Assembly: GCA_963989245.1 (NCBI GenBank) | Contig: OZ022345.1 | Span: 23,289,696-23,353,695, forward strand | Reading direction: 5' to 3' | Source: Nansenia antarctica | Lineage: Eukaryota > Chordata > Actinopteri > Argentiniformes > Microstomatidae | DNA length: 64,000 nt | Part shown: positions 22,801-30,165 of the stretch, piece by piece | How the letters are laid out: each line of letters opens with the position of its first letter | Position numbering within the stretch: position 1 is the stretch's first letter | The notes under the pieces: generated by a model | The model's input: only the letters and a program-made list of their open reading frames with translations | Told to the model about the DNA's origin: nothing | Databases searched by the model: none | Made by a program: the position numbers and the translations under genes

Positions 22801-23805
22801 AACTCTCAATGGACGAGCTGATTTCACAAATCCAATGTCTGTACTGTTCTTTGCCCACAGGTCGGCTGGCACATTCTGCATCATTTCTTCTCTGAGGTCT
22901 CTGTCAGCTTGTACAGGAAGGATTAGCTGGTTCATTAGCTTCACAGTCTGCGGATGTCCTATTCCTTGAGCAGAGATCATCAGTTTTGTGAACTGTCCAT
23001 CAATGCTCCTCCAGATAGCAGGGTTTTCTTTTGTCGTTACAAATCTGGCTTTTTCTGAGTCTGCCATCATTGCCCCTAAATGCTTCTGTTTATAGTGTTC
23101 AGATATCATAAGTGTCACATGAGGGATGCTACCCTCAATCTTATGCTCCTGATCTAGATAAGTGTCACTGTTTATCTTCATAGCCACTCCCTGAGGGCCT
23201 AGGATTATACAACTTGTACTAAGCTGTACCTGTTTTGGCTGATGCTTCAGCCACTCATCTGGGGTTGCATCTGCAACTTCTCTAAAATACTGGAGTGTAC
23301 AATGCAATGGATCAGTAGGCCTTCTGGCCTCTGCCATGTGTGCCAGGATATAATTGTCCCACATCCTTGCTGGTTCCATTAGGTCTGGGCTAAGCCCTCC
23401 CACCCAATATACCATAGATGCGTTGTTGTCCATCATGACAGACAGCTGTCTGTTCTCTTGTGGCACTGTCACCTGACAGCCGTCAGGTGTGCATTTCACG
23501 GTACAATTTAACTGGCATAGTGCATCTCTCCCTAGTAGCCCTATTGGCGTGTGTTCTGATACAAGTATTGACAGATCTGCTCTCTGTCCTTTGTACTCTA
23601 AGCTTACAAGCTCAGTGGTAGGGATCAGCTGTTTAATTCCCTCGAATCCGATTGTCTTCACATATTTCCCAGACATAGGAAGGTGCGTGGCGTCTTCAGG
23701 CTTCAGACAAGTGTAGGCTGCTCCACTGTCCACCATCAATTCTAATGGACGTTGGTTGACCGACACCCATATTGTAGGTTCATCTTCAGGCCTGTTTGTC
23801 ACCAC
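19321..23805 (-). CDS. pol: Retroviral protease-polymerase-integrase (pro-pol)
   Basis: An open frame of 1494 residues from the first Met after the gag stop. Protease: DSGA at about 26-29 and 'IGLLGRDAL' at about 88. Reverse transcriptase: 'LVHDLRAVN' at about 396, catalytic Asp in 'FTVIDLCGAF' (about 435) and YMDD at about 500-503. RNase H: 'YWTDGS' (about 807-812), an 'AQLAELIALTEA' Glu and 'YTDSAYA'. Integrase: zinc-binding His/His/Cys/Cys at about 1026, 1030, 1062 and 1065; catalytic Asp about 1094, Asp about 1153 and Glu about 1189; then a C-terminal GPY-like region and an acidic, proline-rich tail. All catalytic residues are present. Synthesis would need readthrough of the UAG at 23842. 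Confidence 0.96.
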   Translation of the reverse strand: MVTNRPEDEPTIWVSVNQRPLELMVDSGAAYTCLKPEDATHLPMSGKYVKTIGFEGIKQLIPTTELVSLEYKGQRADLSILVSEHTPIGLLGRDALCQLNCTVKCTPDGCQVTVPQENRQLSVMMDNNASMVYWVGGLSPDLMEPARMWDNYILAHMAEARRPTDPLHCTLQYFREVADATPDEWLKHQPKQVQLSTSCIILGPQGVAMKINSDTYLDQEHKIEGSIPHVTLMISEHYKQKHLGAMMADSEKARFVTTKENPAIWRSIDGQFTKLMISAQGIGHPQTVKLMNQLILPVQADRDLREEMMQNVPADLWAKNSTDIGFVKSARPLRVELIPGAEPPWKNQYPLKQEAIDGIEPQIKGLLEAGVLKITQYPLSNTPLLPVTKPDGSYRLVHDLRAVNEVVVSYPAEVPDPHVLLTQIPSTAKVFTVIDLCGAFFSIPLSVESQGLFGFTYKGQHYQYTRMPQGYKHSPHVFNQVLREDLDGLEQMISSTAIQYMDDILLCAPDEETCHRDSVKLLKVLAEKGHKVSKKKLQYCQEKVTYLGQSITQGHRSVTNEHLEAIQKAPKPRTVREMMMFLGITGYSSAWVEDYTRLVAPLRGMIKETGSDNLQSCITWTREADLAFETIKHKLQEAPALALPDYSKEFGLYVSSSAEGKYACAVLTQPTGIGPSPQPIAYYSVAYSEVEMGFAPCYRAMAGAYLMYEKATTLTMGYPITILCHHSLRNLLNQGKYTLTMPRIRDYYRMLEREDVTLLRCNTLNPAETLPTPEDGEPHDCVKEATRYSKLRADLLALPLKEADVEYWTDGSCYRVGENLRAGYAIVRSQNSEFIVEQAEAVPQPCSAQLAELIALTEACNLGTGQRVTVYTDSAYAHNVCHLHGAVWKGRGFKKTDGSPIQHHAQIMKLLQAMMKPRELAIVKCAAHRSDSSHVTQGNRAADDAAKAITGADKAGKVLLVTHEVQLQGMVTLEDLLMLQSEANALDKNLWLTRGASQDDTGLWRNHEGLVVAPPDLLGILIQEAHGLAHVSRGEVRRKITKEYGFWAPYLLEQIDHILGQCVVCLKNNIRPGIPVGTGHIPTPNGPMKHLVIDYVDMIRPVAGYRYMLVVVDRFSRWVEACPTRRKDAQSVAKFLCREVMPRFGIPDRISSDNGKEFVDKTVKLILQKLGIKQRLGCIYSPQSQGIVERMNGVLKNRLSKVCKHTGLNWLEGLPLALMACRSSEIRGLHLTPHELVMGRIMTAPCVRTSGKGPSLALLESDMKAYVQYMTNRQKSISSYVLHKQEREEEVNAQERKDALQPGDKVYVKVYRRKWHEARREGPYEVVRCTGTALQIKGSPTWYHVHHCIKAPNEDDEGEPQQDGEETPGDEEVHSLDIQADEDVGEYLRRDADDAGGLVPDPVQPRDEWANGDREGSSDCDTPLGGSTKPGVAPVVTPSDPDNAPDGDVSNPGGCPDRGTIERHRPVSDTPQPDRPRKTPRPIRRKLKPCRFRD

Positions 23806-23838
23806 CAGCTGGCACCCCCCTTTCGGATCTTCTGGGCA

Positions 23839-23847
23839 CCCCTATAT
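23839..23847 (-). promoter_or_regulatory. gag-pol UAG stop, probable readthrough site
   Basis: The nucleocapsid frame ends in UAG followed by GGG, and the protease frame follows in the same frame. G-rich sequence lies about 20 bases downstream. In gammaretroviruses a UAG followed by G and a pseudoknot is read through to make Gag-Pol. I have not folded the downstream RNA. Confidence 0.7.
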
Positions 23848-24238
23848 CGCAGCTGCTGGGCCTCCATAGGGGTTCACCACTCCTGGAGCCGGTGCAGCAG
23901 GGGGCCTATATCCTCCTTTTTGTTTCCCCCCTGCGCCCCCCTGGTTCTTCTTAAAGCAGGTACGTTTTAAGTGTCCATACTGGCCGCATAGGAAACATGG
24001 TCCTAGCATCTTCCTCGGTGCTGTGGTCCATCCCTCTTGTGGTGGTCCTTGGCCAGGCTGGTTGTATGGCTGGTATGGAACCACTTGCACCCCTGGTGGC
24101 CCCTGTGGGTATGGATTCCCCCCTTGTGGCCCCTGTGGGTATGACTGGGGAGGGACAATTTGCAGTTGCTGTGGCTGAGATGGGACCTGTAGTCTGCTCT
24201 CTCTCTCTGGTTTTCTTGCCTTCTGTCAATTGCACTTG
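23842..24238 (-). pseudogene. gag: gag nucleocapsid part, displaced frame
   Basis: The frame from about 24238 to the UAG reads a Pro/Gln/Gly-rich stretch and then a zinc knuckle 'CFLCGQYGHLKRTC' (C-x2-C-x4-H-x4-C) and a basic Gly/Lys tail. It is in frame with pol but not with the upstream gag frame at 23951-26041. A short indel near 24230-24240 is the likely cause. The knuckle packages genomic RNA in retroviruses. Confidence 0.85.
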
Positions 24239-26041
24239 AGTTAGTTTTCTGAGTGAGTCCTCGTCTTGTGCCTTCTGTGTCTGAATCTTCTTTCTAAATA
24301 ATTCTACTTGGTGTGCTATGTTGTCTATATAAACAGCCTTGCTCATGTGTCGTAGCCCCACCACTTCTGCTAACTTGTTCTTAACTGGGGTAGGGAGACC
24401 TTGTTGAATCTTTTCCCTGATTATGGCTTTTTCTAACGGGTTATCTTCGGCATCCTTCCCTGTCACACTTCTCCATTGAGAGTGCACACGGGCAACAAAC
24501 CCCCGGGGATTTTCATCTCCCCCCAGTGGCTTCACAATGACATTGTCTGGGTGAATGTGAGTAGGGTATGTTTCTCTGATTGCCTTCCACAGCTTGCCTC
24601 TGTTTGCTGCGAAGAGTTCTGGATCATAAACGGATGTATCGATATATCTATGAAGTCCCGCCTTCATCAATATTTCCTGCATGGTGTCCAATCCTGTAAT
24701 GGTAGCTAAGAGTCTTTTCAAGTCTCCCATAGCAGCGTGCGTTCCTGTCAATCTCACGTCGACTTGCGTCGTCCAGGGGTGGCCACCATCTTCCAGGACT
24801 GGGAGTTTTTCTATCACTTCTGACAGATCTGTATGATTCCAAGGACGATATTCCATCTGGTTACCTCGAATCAGCACTGGGAAGTTCCCCTGAGTTGCCT
24901 CTTCTTCCGATGCTGTTTCATAATCGCTTACTTGTGGCTCCGTTTTTACGTCCCGCCTTGGTGTCGCTCCGGACCTTGGGGAGTTCAACCGGGATGCAGG
25001 TGATGATGCCGCTTGAGATTGACGATACGTTTCTCTCTCTACGTCTAGGTCCTGCAGCTGTTGTCTGTAGTCTTCTTCGTTTCTTAGGATTTTCGCACGG
25101 AGTTTTCTTGCCCTCCTTTCTCCCTCCTCTTCCTCCCTGTCTTCCTGCAGCTTCTTCTTCTTTTGCTTTAAGCTCTCTCTTCTCTTCCCTACCTTCAGAG
25201 ACTTCTGCTCATCTTCAGAACTATTTTCTTCTTTTCCCTTCTTATAGCGTATTTTCCCTCCCTGCTTTTCGGCCCTGGCTAGTAGTTTTCTTATCGGAGC
25301 ACTGTAGCCTCCTTGTGCATTGCTGTCATCACTGGAATCTTTGCTATCACCTCCACTGCCATCTTCACCGTCATCCGTCTTGTCCCTCCTGTCGTCCCCT
25401 TTTCCCCTCGGCTCCTCCTTCTTTTTCTGTTTGGCACCTGACCTGTTCTCTGGTTCGAAGTCCACGGTCACTCTCGCTCTTCCCCTCTCTAGTACATTTT
25501 CATCCTTATCTTGGATAGTGAAGGTTCCGCTCGTACTTAGGACAGGGACCTGAGGGTAGATCCGCTGAGAATTGTCCTCCAGTCTCTTGGCATAGGGAGG
25601 AGGACTGGAGATTGGAGCTGTGTGTGAGAATGGAATGTTCACTTTCTCTTCCATTGCTTTGGCCAATTCATCTCTTTTTTCTGGATCCATGTGAGCTGTT
25701 TTCTCATTCCAAGCTAATGCTACTTTCTGCCCCTCTACCTTGAAGAGGTCTAAAATAGCTAACTCTAACCTGCGTTTCTCTGATCTAATCTTTCCTTTTT
25801 GATGCGCCTTATGTGCATTGATAAGTATCTCCAATGTTGCAATTAATTGTAAGTCAAAGGTGCCCTCTTCTGGCCATGGTTGTTCAATGTCTGCCCAACG
25901 AATATTCCATTTCGTTGACATTTTGCTAATCTCCTTAACAAGAGGATTCATTTTTTCCACTATAGCCACAGGGGATGAATTTGCTAATATTCCCTTGTCT
26001 GTATTAACAGCCCTCACAATGTTACTGGGTTTGGCTCCCAT
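23951..26041 (-). CDS. gag: Retroviral Gag, matrix-capsid part
   Basis: An open frame of 696 residues starting MGAKPSN; Met-Gly suits N-myristoylation. A PPPY late-budding motif lies at about 147-150. A long, highly charged Lys/Glu coiled-coil-like region follows (about 200-340), then a capsid-like domain with 'PWTTQVDVRLTGTHAAMGDL' and 'IIREKIQQGLPTPVKNKLAE'. The last part of this frame (after about 24230) is out of phase with the nucleocapsid, so the final roughly 90 residues are not authentic. Gag would assemble the particle at the membrane; as it stands it is broken before the zinc knuckle. Confidence 0.88.
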   Translation of the reverse strand: MGAKPSNIVRAVNTDKGILANSSPVAIVEKMNPLVKEISKMSTKWNIRWADIEQPWPEEGTFDLQLIATLEILINAHKAHQKGKIRSEKRRLELAILDLFKVEGQKVALAWNEKTAHMDPEKRDELAKAMEEKVNIPFSHTAPISSPPPYAKRLEDNSQRIYPQVPVLSTSGTFTIQDKDENVLERGRARVTVDFEPENRSGAKQKKKEEPRGKGDDRRDKTDDGEDGSGGDSKDSSDDSNAQGGYSAPIRKLLARAEKQGGKIRYKKGKEENSSEDEQKSLKVGKRRESLKQKKKKLQEDREEEEGERRARKLRAKILRNEEDYRQQLQDLDVERETYRQSQAASSPASRLNSPRSGATPRRDVKTEPQVSDYETASEEEATQGNFPVLIRGNQMEYRPWNHTDLSEVIEKLPVLEDGGHPWTTQVDVRLTGTHAAMGDLKRLLATITGLDTMQEILMKAGLHRYIDTSVYDPELFAANRGKLWKAIRETYPTHIHPDNVIVKPLGGDENPRGFVARVHSQWRSVTGKDAEDNPLEKAIIREKIQQGLPTPVKNKLAEVVGLRHMSKAVYIDNIAHQVELFRKKIQTQKAQDEDSLRKLTQVQLTEGKKTREREQTTGPISATATANCPSPVIPTGATRGESIPTGATRGASGSIPAIQPAWPRTTTRGMDHSTEEDARTMFPMRPVWTLKTYLL

Positions 26042-26519
26042 GTCTGAAATATTTATACTGCTTAATATGCTGAAAATATGCTATAAGGTGTACTTTTCTT
26101 ACAACCCACCTTCTGTTGCTGTATCTGCTAAACAGATGCTAGTCCAACTCTTAACTGCGTCAACTGTCCACACAGAACACTACAACTCCAGAACAACGGA
26201 TTGTTTCAGTGGTATTGTGTATTATTGACTTAAATGTAATCTATGTGTGTGTGTTTTAATCTAAATGTTTTTTCCCTTATTATGTATGAATGTGTGTCAC
26301 TTAATTGCTCAATCAATACTAATTATAGTTCAGGTCAACTTAATTATTAAACTACAAAGGCTGTTCAACACAATTATCAAATTACAAAAGCAGGTCACGC
26401 TCTAAGTCTTTCTGATCCACAACCCCTTGATTGATCAATCCTCAGATAGAAACTGTTCTGCTATTCTTTAATCAAGAACTGTGAAAAAAGAACTTAACTT
26501 CAAATCAAAAGATGTAAAA

Positions 26520-26700
26520 CACGAATATTAATTACAACCTGTAAAGAAATCGACTTGTCATTTGGAAGGAATAAAATGATTAATTATTAATTACAATCTG
26601 TAAAGGAATCGACTTGTTATTTGAAAGGAACAAAATGATCAATTATCAATTACAATCTGTAAAGAAATCGACCTGCTACTCGAAAGGAATGCACAATCAA
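26520..26700. repeat. Tandem repeat of about 65 bp, three copies, in the proviral leader
   Basis: Each unit has 'aattacaatctgtaaag' or a close variant, followed by 'aatcgact' or 'aatcgacc' and an 'aaaggaa' block. Confidence 0.85.
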
Positions 26701-26956
26701 CTAGACTTAGTCATTTACACTTCATTGATGTAATCCTGTGAAAGAAAACGTCATCCCTAGACCACTATAAACCAATTGATCAAAGTTTTGTGAAAACTGA
26801 AAATGAAATAATCTGAATAATTAATTCAATCAATTTGTAATTACTTAAATTAATTGAAGTAACCATCCATTTATTATTGTAAAAGACTATTTCGTCGACC
26901 TCAGGCGGATGCACTGATGGAGGACCAGTGTTCCAAAGTGTCTTATCGTATTCCGT

Positions 26957-27156
26957 CCACTGGAGGGCAGCAAACAATTAAAAAATGTCCTATCGTGTTT
27001 CGTCCACTAGAGGGCAGCAAACAATTAAAAATGTCCTATCGTGTTTCGTCCACTAGATGGCAGTAAATAATTAAAAATGTCTTTATCGTGTTCTGACCAG
27101 TAGAGGGCGCCACATTGAAAATGTCTTTATCGTGTTCTGACCAGTAGAGGGCGCCA
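26957..27156 (+). promoter_or_regulatory. Five tandem CTCF-type motifs in the proviral leader
   Basis: Motifs at 26957-26972, 27004-27019, 27050-27065, 27097-27112 and 27141-27156 all face the plus strand at 44-47-bp spacing. Examples are 'ccactagagggcagca' and 'ccagtagagggcgcca'. Four of the five fit the vertebrate CTCF core CCASYAGRKGGCRSYV without mismatch; the first has one (G for A). The intervening DNA is also repeated. Binding is inferred, not shown. Confidence 0.75.
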
Positions 27157-27846
27157 CACTGAAAATGTCTTACAGAATGACTATCTTACCTAAAACTCAC
27201 AATGTTTCTTTTACTTTTACAATCTATACATAAATCAATTGTTAAGTGAAAGGAATGAATGATTAGTTAGAATTATTCACTATATCATCATATACATTGA
27301 TTTAAAACTTATAGAATCAATCAATTGTTTTGGGAAACAGAAAATGAATGCTCTGAATAATTAATTCAACTGATAAGTAATTAATTAAATCAATGTAATA
27401 CTGAAAAGTCATTCACAACATCAATCTATGCATTAACCTTTTAGATTCTTTCACCAATATTCTGTAAGCAGGCCTATTCGCTCCACGTGCTCTCTCTGTG
27501 TTTGAAATGTGCTGGCCCCGTGTAAACTCCTGTTTTCCGAGTAACCGTACCTTTAAACTTATTTGAAATACCCCGAGATCAATTCACTATATCTCTGTCT
27601 TTATCAATACTAGTCTATGTGTTATGGTTTTATCGTTATCTTTTAAGAGATGAGTACTGAAATCTATCAAACCCGCGCGTGTGTATTTGCTACTTACCGC
27701 CTCTGAAGAAAATCGCTGTGGACTACAACACAACACTGCTTTTCCACAATAATTATTATTCTCCACGACACAGCAATTTCAAGAATATCTTTCAATGCAG
27801 TTAAACGTATTATTTGCCAAGATAATCTTATTCAAATACTCCTAAA

Positions 27847-28060
27847 ATGGCGTATGCTTTCTACCAGAGGCTCCGTGTCCCCGTGTCTACATGCATTCAG
27901 ACAAAAGAAAAGATGGCGTCCTTTCAACTAGCGGCCTGTGCCCGCGTGTCTGACATGCGTTTCAGACAAAGGAAAAAAATGGCGCCCTTTCTACTAGCGG
28001 CCTGTGTCCGCGTGTCTGACATGCGTTTCAGACAAAGGAAAAAAATGGCGCCCTTTCTAC
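27847..28060. repeat. 66-bp tandem repeats with YY1-like 'atggcg' cores
   Basis: 'atggcg' starts at 27847, 27912, 27979 and 28045, with unit spacing of 65-67 bp. Each unit also has 'gcgtgtctgacatgcg' or a variant and 'cagacaaaggaaaa'. The copy at 27910 ('aagatggcgtcc') is the closest to the YY1 core. The plus-strand open frame over this block (27847-28140) is a product of the repeat. Confidence 0.75.
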
Positions 28061-28582
28061 TAAAGCCACGTTTTTTCTCCGTGTTTTCAAGTAAATTAAC
28101 AATGTATATCTTTAAAATAGCGCTATTTTCTGCTCACTAACACGGACTAAGCTCTTACTTACAAAACACATTAACCAAGAATCCTCATTCTTTTACACAC
28201 ACCAGACTATTTTCTGATACAAACCACATTCATTAGCCCACTGGGAAAACGTCTCTCCCTCAGCTTTTGTGCTAATACCTTGTTCCCAAAACAAGCCTAC
28301 AAGCAGCTCCTTCTCTGCTGTACCACAATTACAATACCACACACACGATAAAATATCGTACAATTAAAACGCTTTTCCCAATACAGGTTTTACAACCCGG
28401 CTCTCTCTGTCTAACCTCTACCCAGTTATATACTTCAAGATTCGTTTTAAATATAGCTTATTTGATATACACAGTCTATTTTGCACAGCTCCGCCTTGTC
28501 CTGGCGAATTCAGCAGACGACTTACCCTTTGTTGACTTGAAGAGTTGCAAAACGGCCGGTCATCCAAAGCTATGGATTCTTC

Positions 28583-28600
28583 TGGATTTTAGGCTCGCCA
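28583..28600 (-). promoter_or_regulatory. Primer-binding site, tRNA-Arg-like
   Basis: Four bases after the 5' LTR the minus strand reads TGGCGAGCC. This fits the complement of the 3' end of a vertebrate tRNA-Arg(ACG) with CCA for nine bases and then diverges. Snakehead retrovirus is described as using tRNA-Arg, so a relationship is plausible. The short match keeps this tentative. Confidence 0.5.
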
Positions 28601-28604
28601 CTTA

Positions 28605-29061
28605 TGTAGAATATTTTCTCTGTTCAGTGATCAAAGAAGAGGTAAAAACTCCTGGCCAAAGTTTAAGAGTATTTATTCAAAAAAGATCGGGTCCTCAGAT
28701 TACAGGCACACAAAACAGTCACGACGTGGGGAGAGGTAGACAGAAAAACAGAGCCAGGAGCTCCCCAGCACAGGATTTTATAGCGACCTCTCAGCCAATC
28801 ACATCACAGTATGTTCTTGGCCAATCGTGATCCTTCCTTCTAGGCCTCTGATTGGCCTAGACCCTCGGGGGCGTGCATGTGCGTGTGTGTGTGTCTGCAC
28901 ATGCGCGACAATTGCTTATCAGGTCTCCCCGCGATCATTTGTAATAATACGTATGTATATATATATAAAAATATACGTGTAATATGTGTAAAATATACGT
29001 GAATATATGTGTAAGATATACGTTATATAAGAAGGCTATTAATGTGTAAAAATATACGACA
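28605..29061 (-). repeat. Proviral 5' LTR (457 bp)
   Basis: It has the same length and almost the same sequence as 16359-16815. TATA box at 28776-28782, polyadenylation signal at 28673-28678 and the three CCAAT-type boxes are all kept. Transcription would run leftwards into gag. Confidence 0.96.
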
Positions 29062-30057
29062 ACTGCACTGAGGTTCCGCTGCAAATTCATGACTGCCAGG
29101 TGCTGGGACAGCCAGCGTGTGTCCTTCACTTGCTGAAACATATTTCCGTCATGAGAGAAGACATTCAGAACACAGGAAGTGCATCTGAAGTACACAATCA
29201 TGGCCAACATTACTGTTAAAAGTTAAAAGTATTTTATTATGTTTTTCTGTGATCTCACCTTCATTTTTAAGTCAGTGAGGCCCAAGGTCTGTGCTGCAGC
29301 TTTCATAACGGCCGTTCTGTTGGCGCTGTTATGAAAGTATAGATGGAGCTGCTGCAAGTGGTCCCTGAAGGTAGCCATGTAGGGGACCGCAGATGAGGCA
29401 TCCCTACATGCCAGGGCGAGGCGATGGGCAGCACACGCCACTGGCAGCATCCAGGGGAAGTCGTCCTGCAGCTGCTTGGCCACACCATTCACCCGCCCTG
29501 TTACAGGAAAATAAATATAATCGAATCAAGACATGCAGATACCATTTCATGGTCAGTGTCTGAGCAACTAAAACATGCAGTAAAAATAAAAACCCATTTA
29601 CAGTAATTCCACTTGCTCATGTTGTGTCTCATACCGGTCATTACAGCAGCTCCATCTGTTCCCAATCCAAATAACCTTTCGGTTGGAACCTTGTTTTTGT
29701 GCAGCACATCCTTTATGGCAGCCACTATAGTAGCTGCCTTTCCGTCAGGCACTGACACCAGATCGAGGAACTGGCTGTGGAGCTGGCCTTCATTGTCCAT
29801 ATATCTGAAAAGCACAAAAAGACATCCTCAACATATATGTATTACTCAGACACAATCAGTGTACTTTGATTTGAATAGTACCTGATGTGTATATCCAGCT
29901 GCTTCTGCACAGAGACGTCTGTGCTCTCATCCACCTCCAGCCCAATAGCCAAGGACGAGTGGATGTTTTGGAGGATTGGCTCCATGACCACTTTAGCCAA
30001 AATCTCCAACATTTCATCTATGATGACATGGGACCGGTAGGTGGTCTGTTTCCCTAT
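29062..30057 (-). CDS. ZNF862-like hAT transposase, exons right of the provirus
   Basis: Exons with consensus borders are 29882-30057 ('DEMLEILAKVVMEPILQ' and 'GLEVDESTDVSVQKQLDIH', with the first hAT acidic motif), 29635-29804 ('RLFGLGTDGAAVMT', with the second), 29259-29497 ('GVAKQLQDDFPWMLPVACAA', then 'HRLALACRD') and 29062-29132 ('VKDTRWLSQHLAVMNLQ'). The order and motifs match ZNF862/DUF4371-type hAT transposases. The last exon is interrupted by the provirus after its codon for Ala-Val. No stop is seen within these exons. Confidence 0.87.
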
Positions 30058-30165
30058 CTAAAAATACATTTGATTATAGTTGGAATATTACATTTTGAAG
30101 ATAATTTGCGAACAAGAACAACGAACAAGAACAAGAACAACATAGCAAGCATGATCATTGTTTAC

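Larger units (their letters stand above)
26042..28582 (-). other. Proviral 5' leader, unusually long and repeat-rich
   Basis: About 2.5 kb separates the primer-binding region from gag. It contains three tandem units of about 65 bp (26520-26700, sharing 'tgtaaagaaatcgact'), a duplicated AT-rich block (about 26760-26870 and 27310-27400), five CTCF-like motifs and tandem 'atggcg' units. No sense-strand gene is evident. It may hold packaging and splice signals. Confidence 0.75.
16359..29061 (-). mobile_element. Endogenous retrovirus, near-complete provirus
   Basis: A minus-strand provirus of 12.7 kb with gag, pro-pol and env between two 457-bp LTRs (TG...CA ends). It is flanked by a 4-bp duplication, 'actg' (16355-16358 and 29062-29065), the size made by gammaretrovirus-type integrases. 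Pol carries a readthrough-type gag/pol boundary, and Env has a CWIC motif and CX6CC, so the virus is gamma- or epsilon-like. LTR identity (one visible difference) indicates a young insertion. Pol and env are open; gag is frame-broken. It disrupts an exon of the ZNF862-like hAT. Confidence 0.95.

Noticed and set aside
24895..25518. A 207-codon plus-strand frame opposite gag
   Set aside because: It is the antisense of the Lys/Glu-rich gag segment, giving Leu/Ser-rich nonsense.
27847..28140. Plus-strand 97-codon frame antisense to the proviral leader
   Set aside because: It is made of three to four 22-residue repeats from a 66-bp tandem array. An antisense viral gene is possible in principle, but nothing beyond the repeat supports it.
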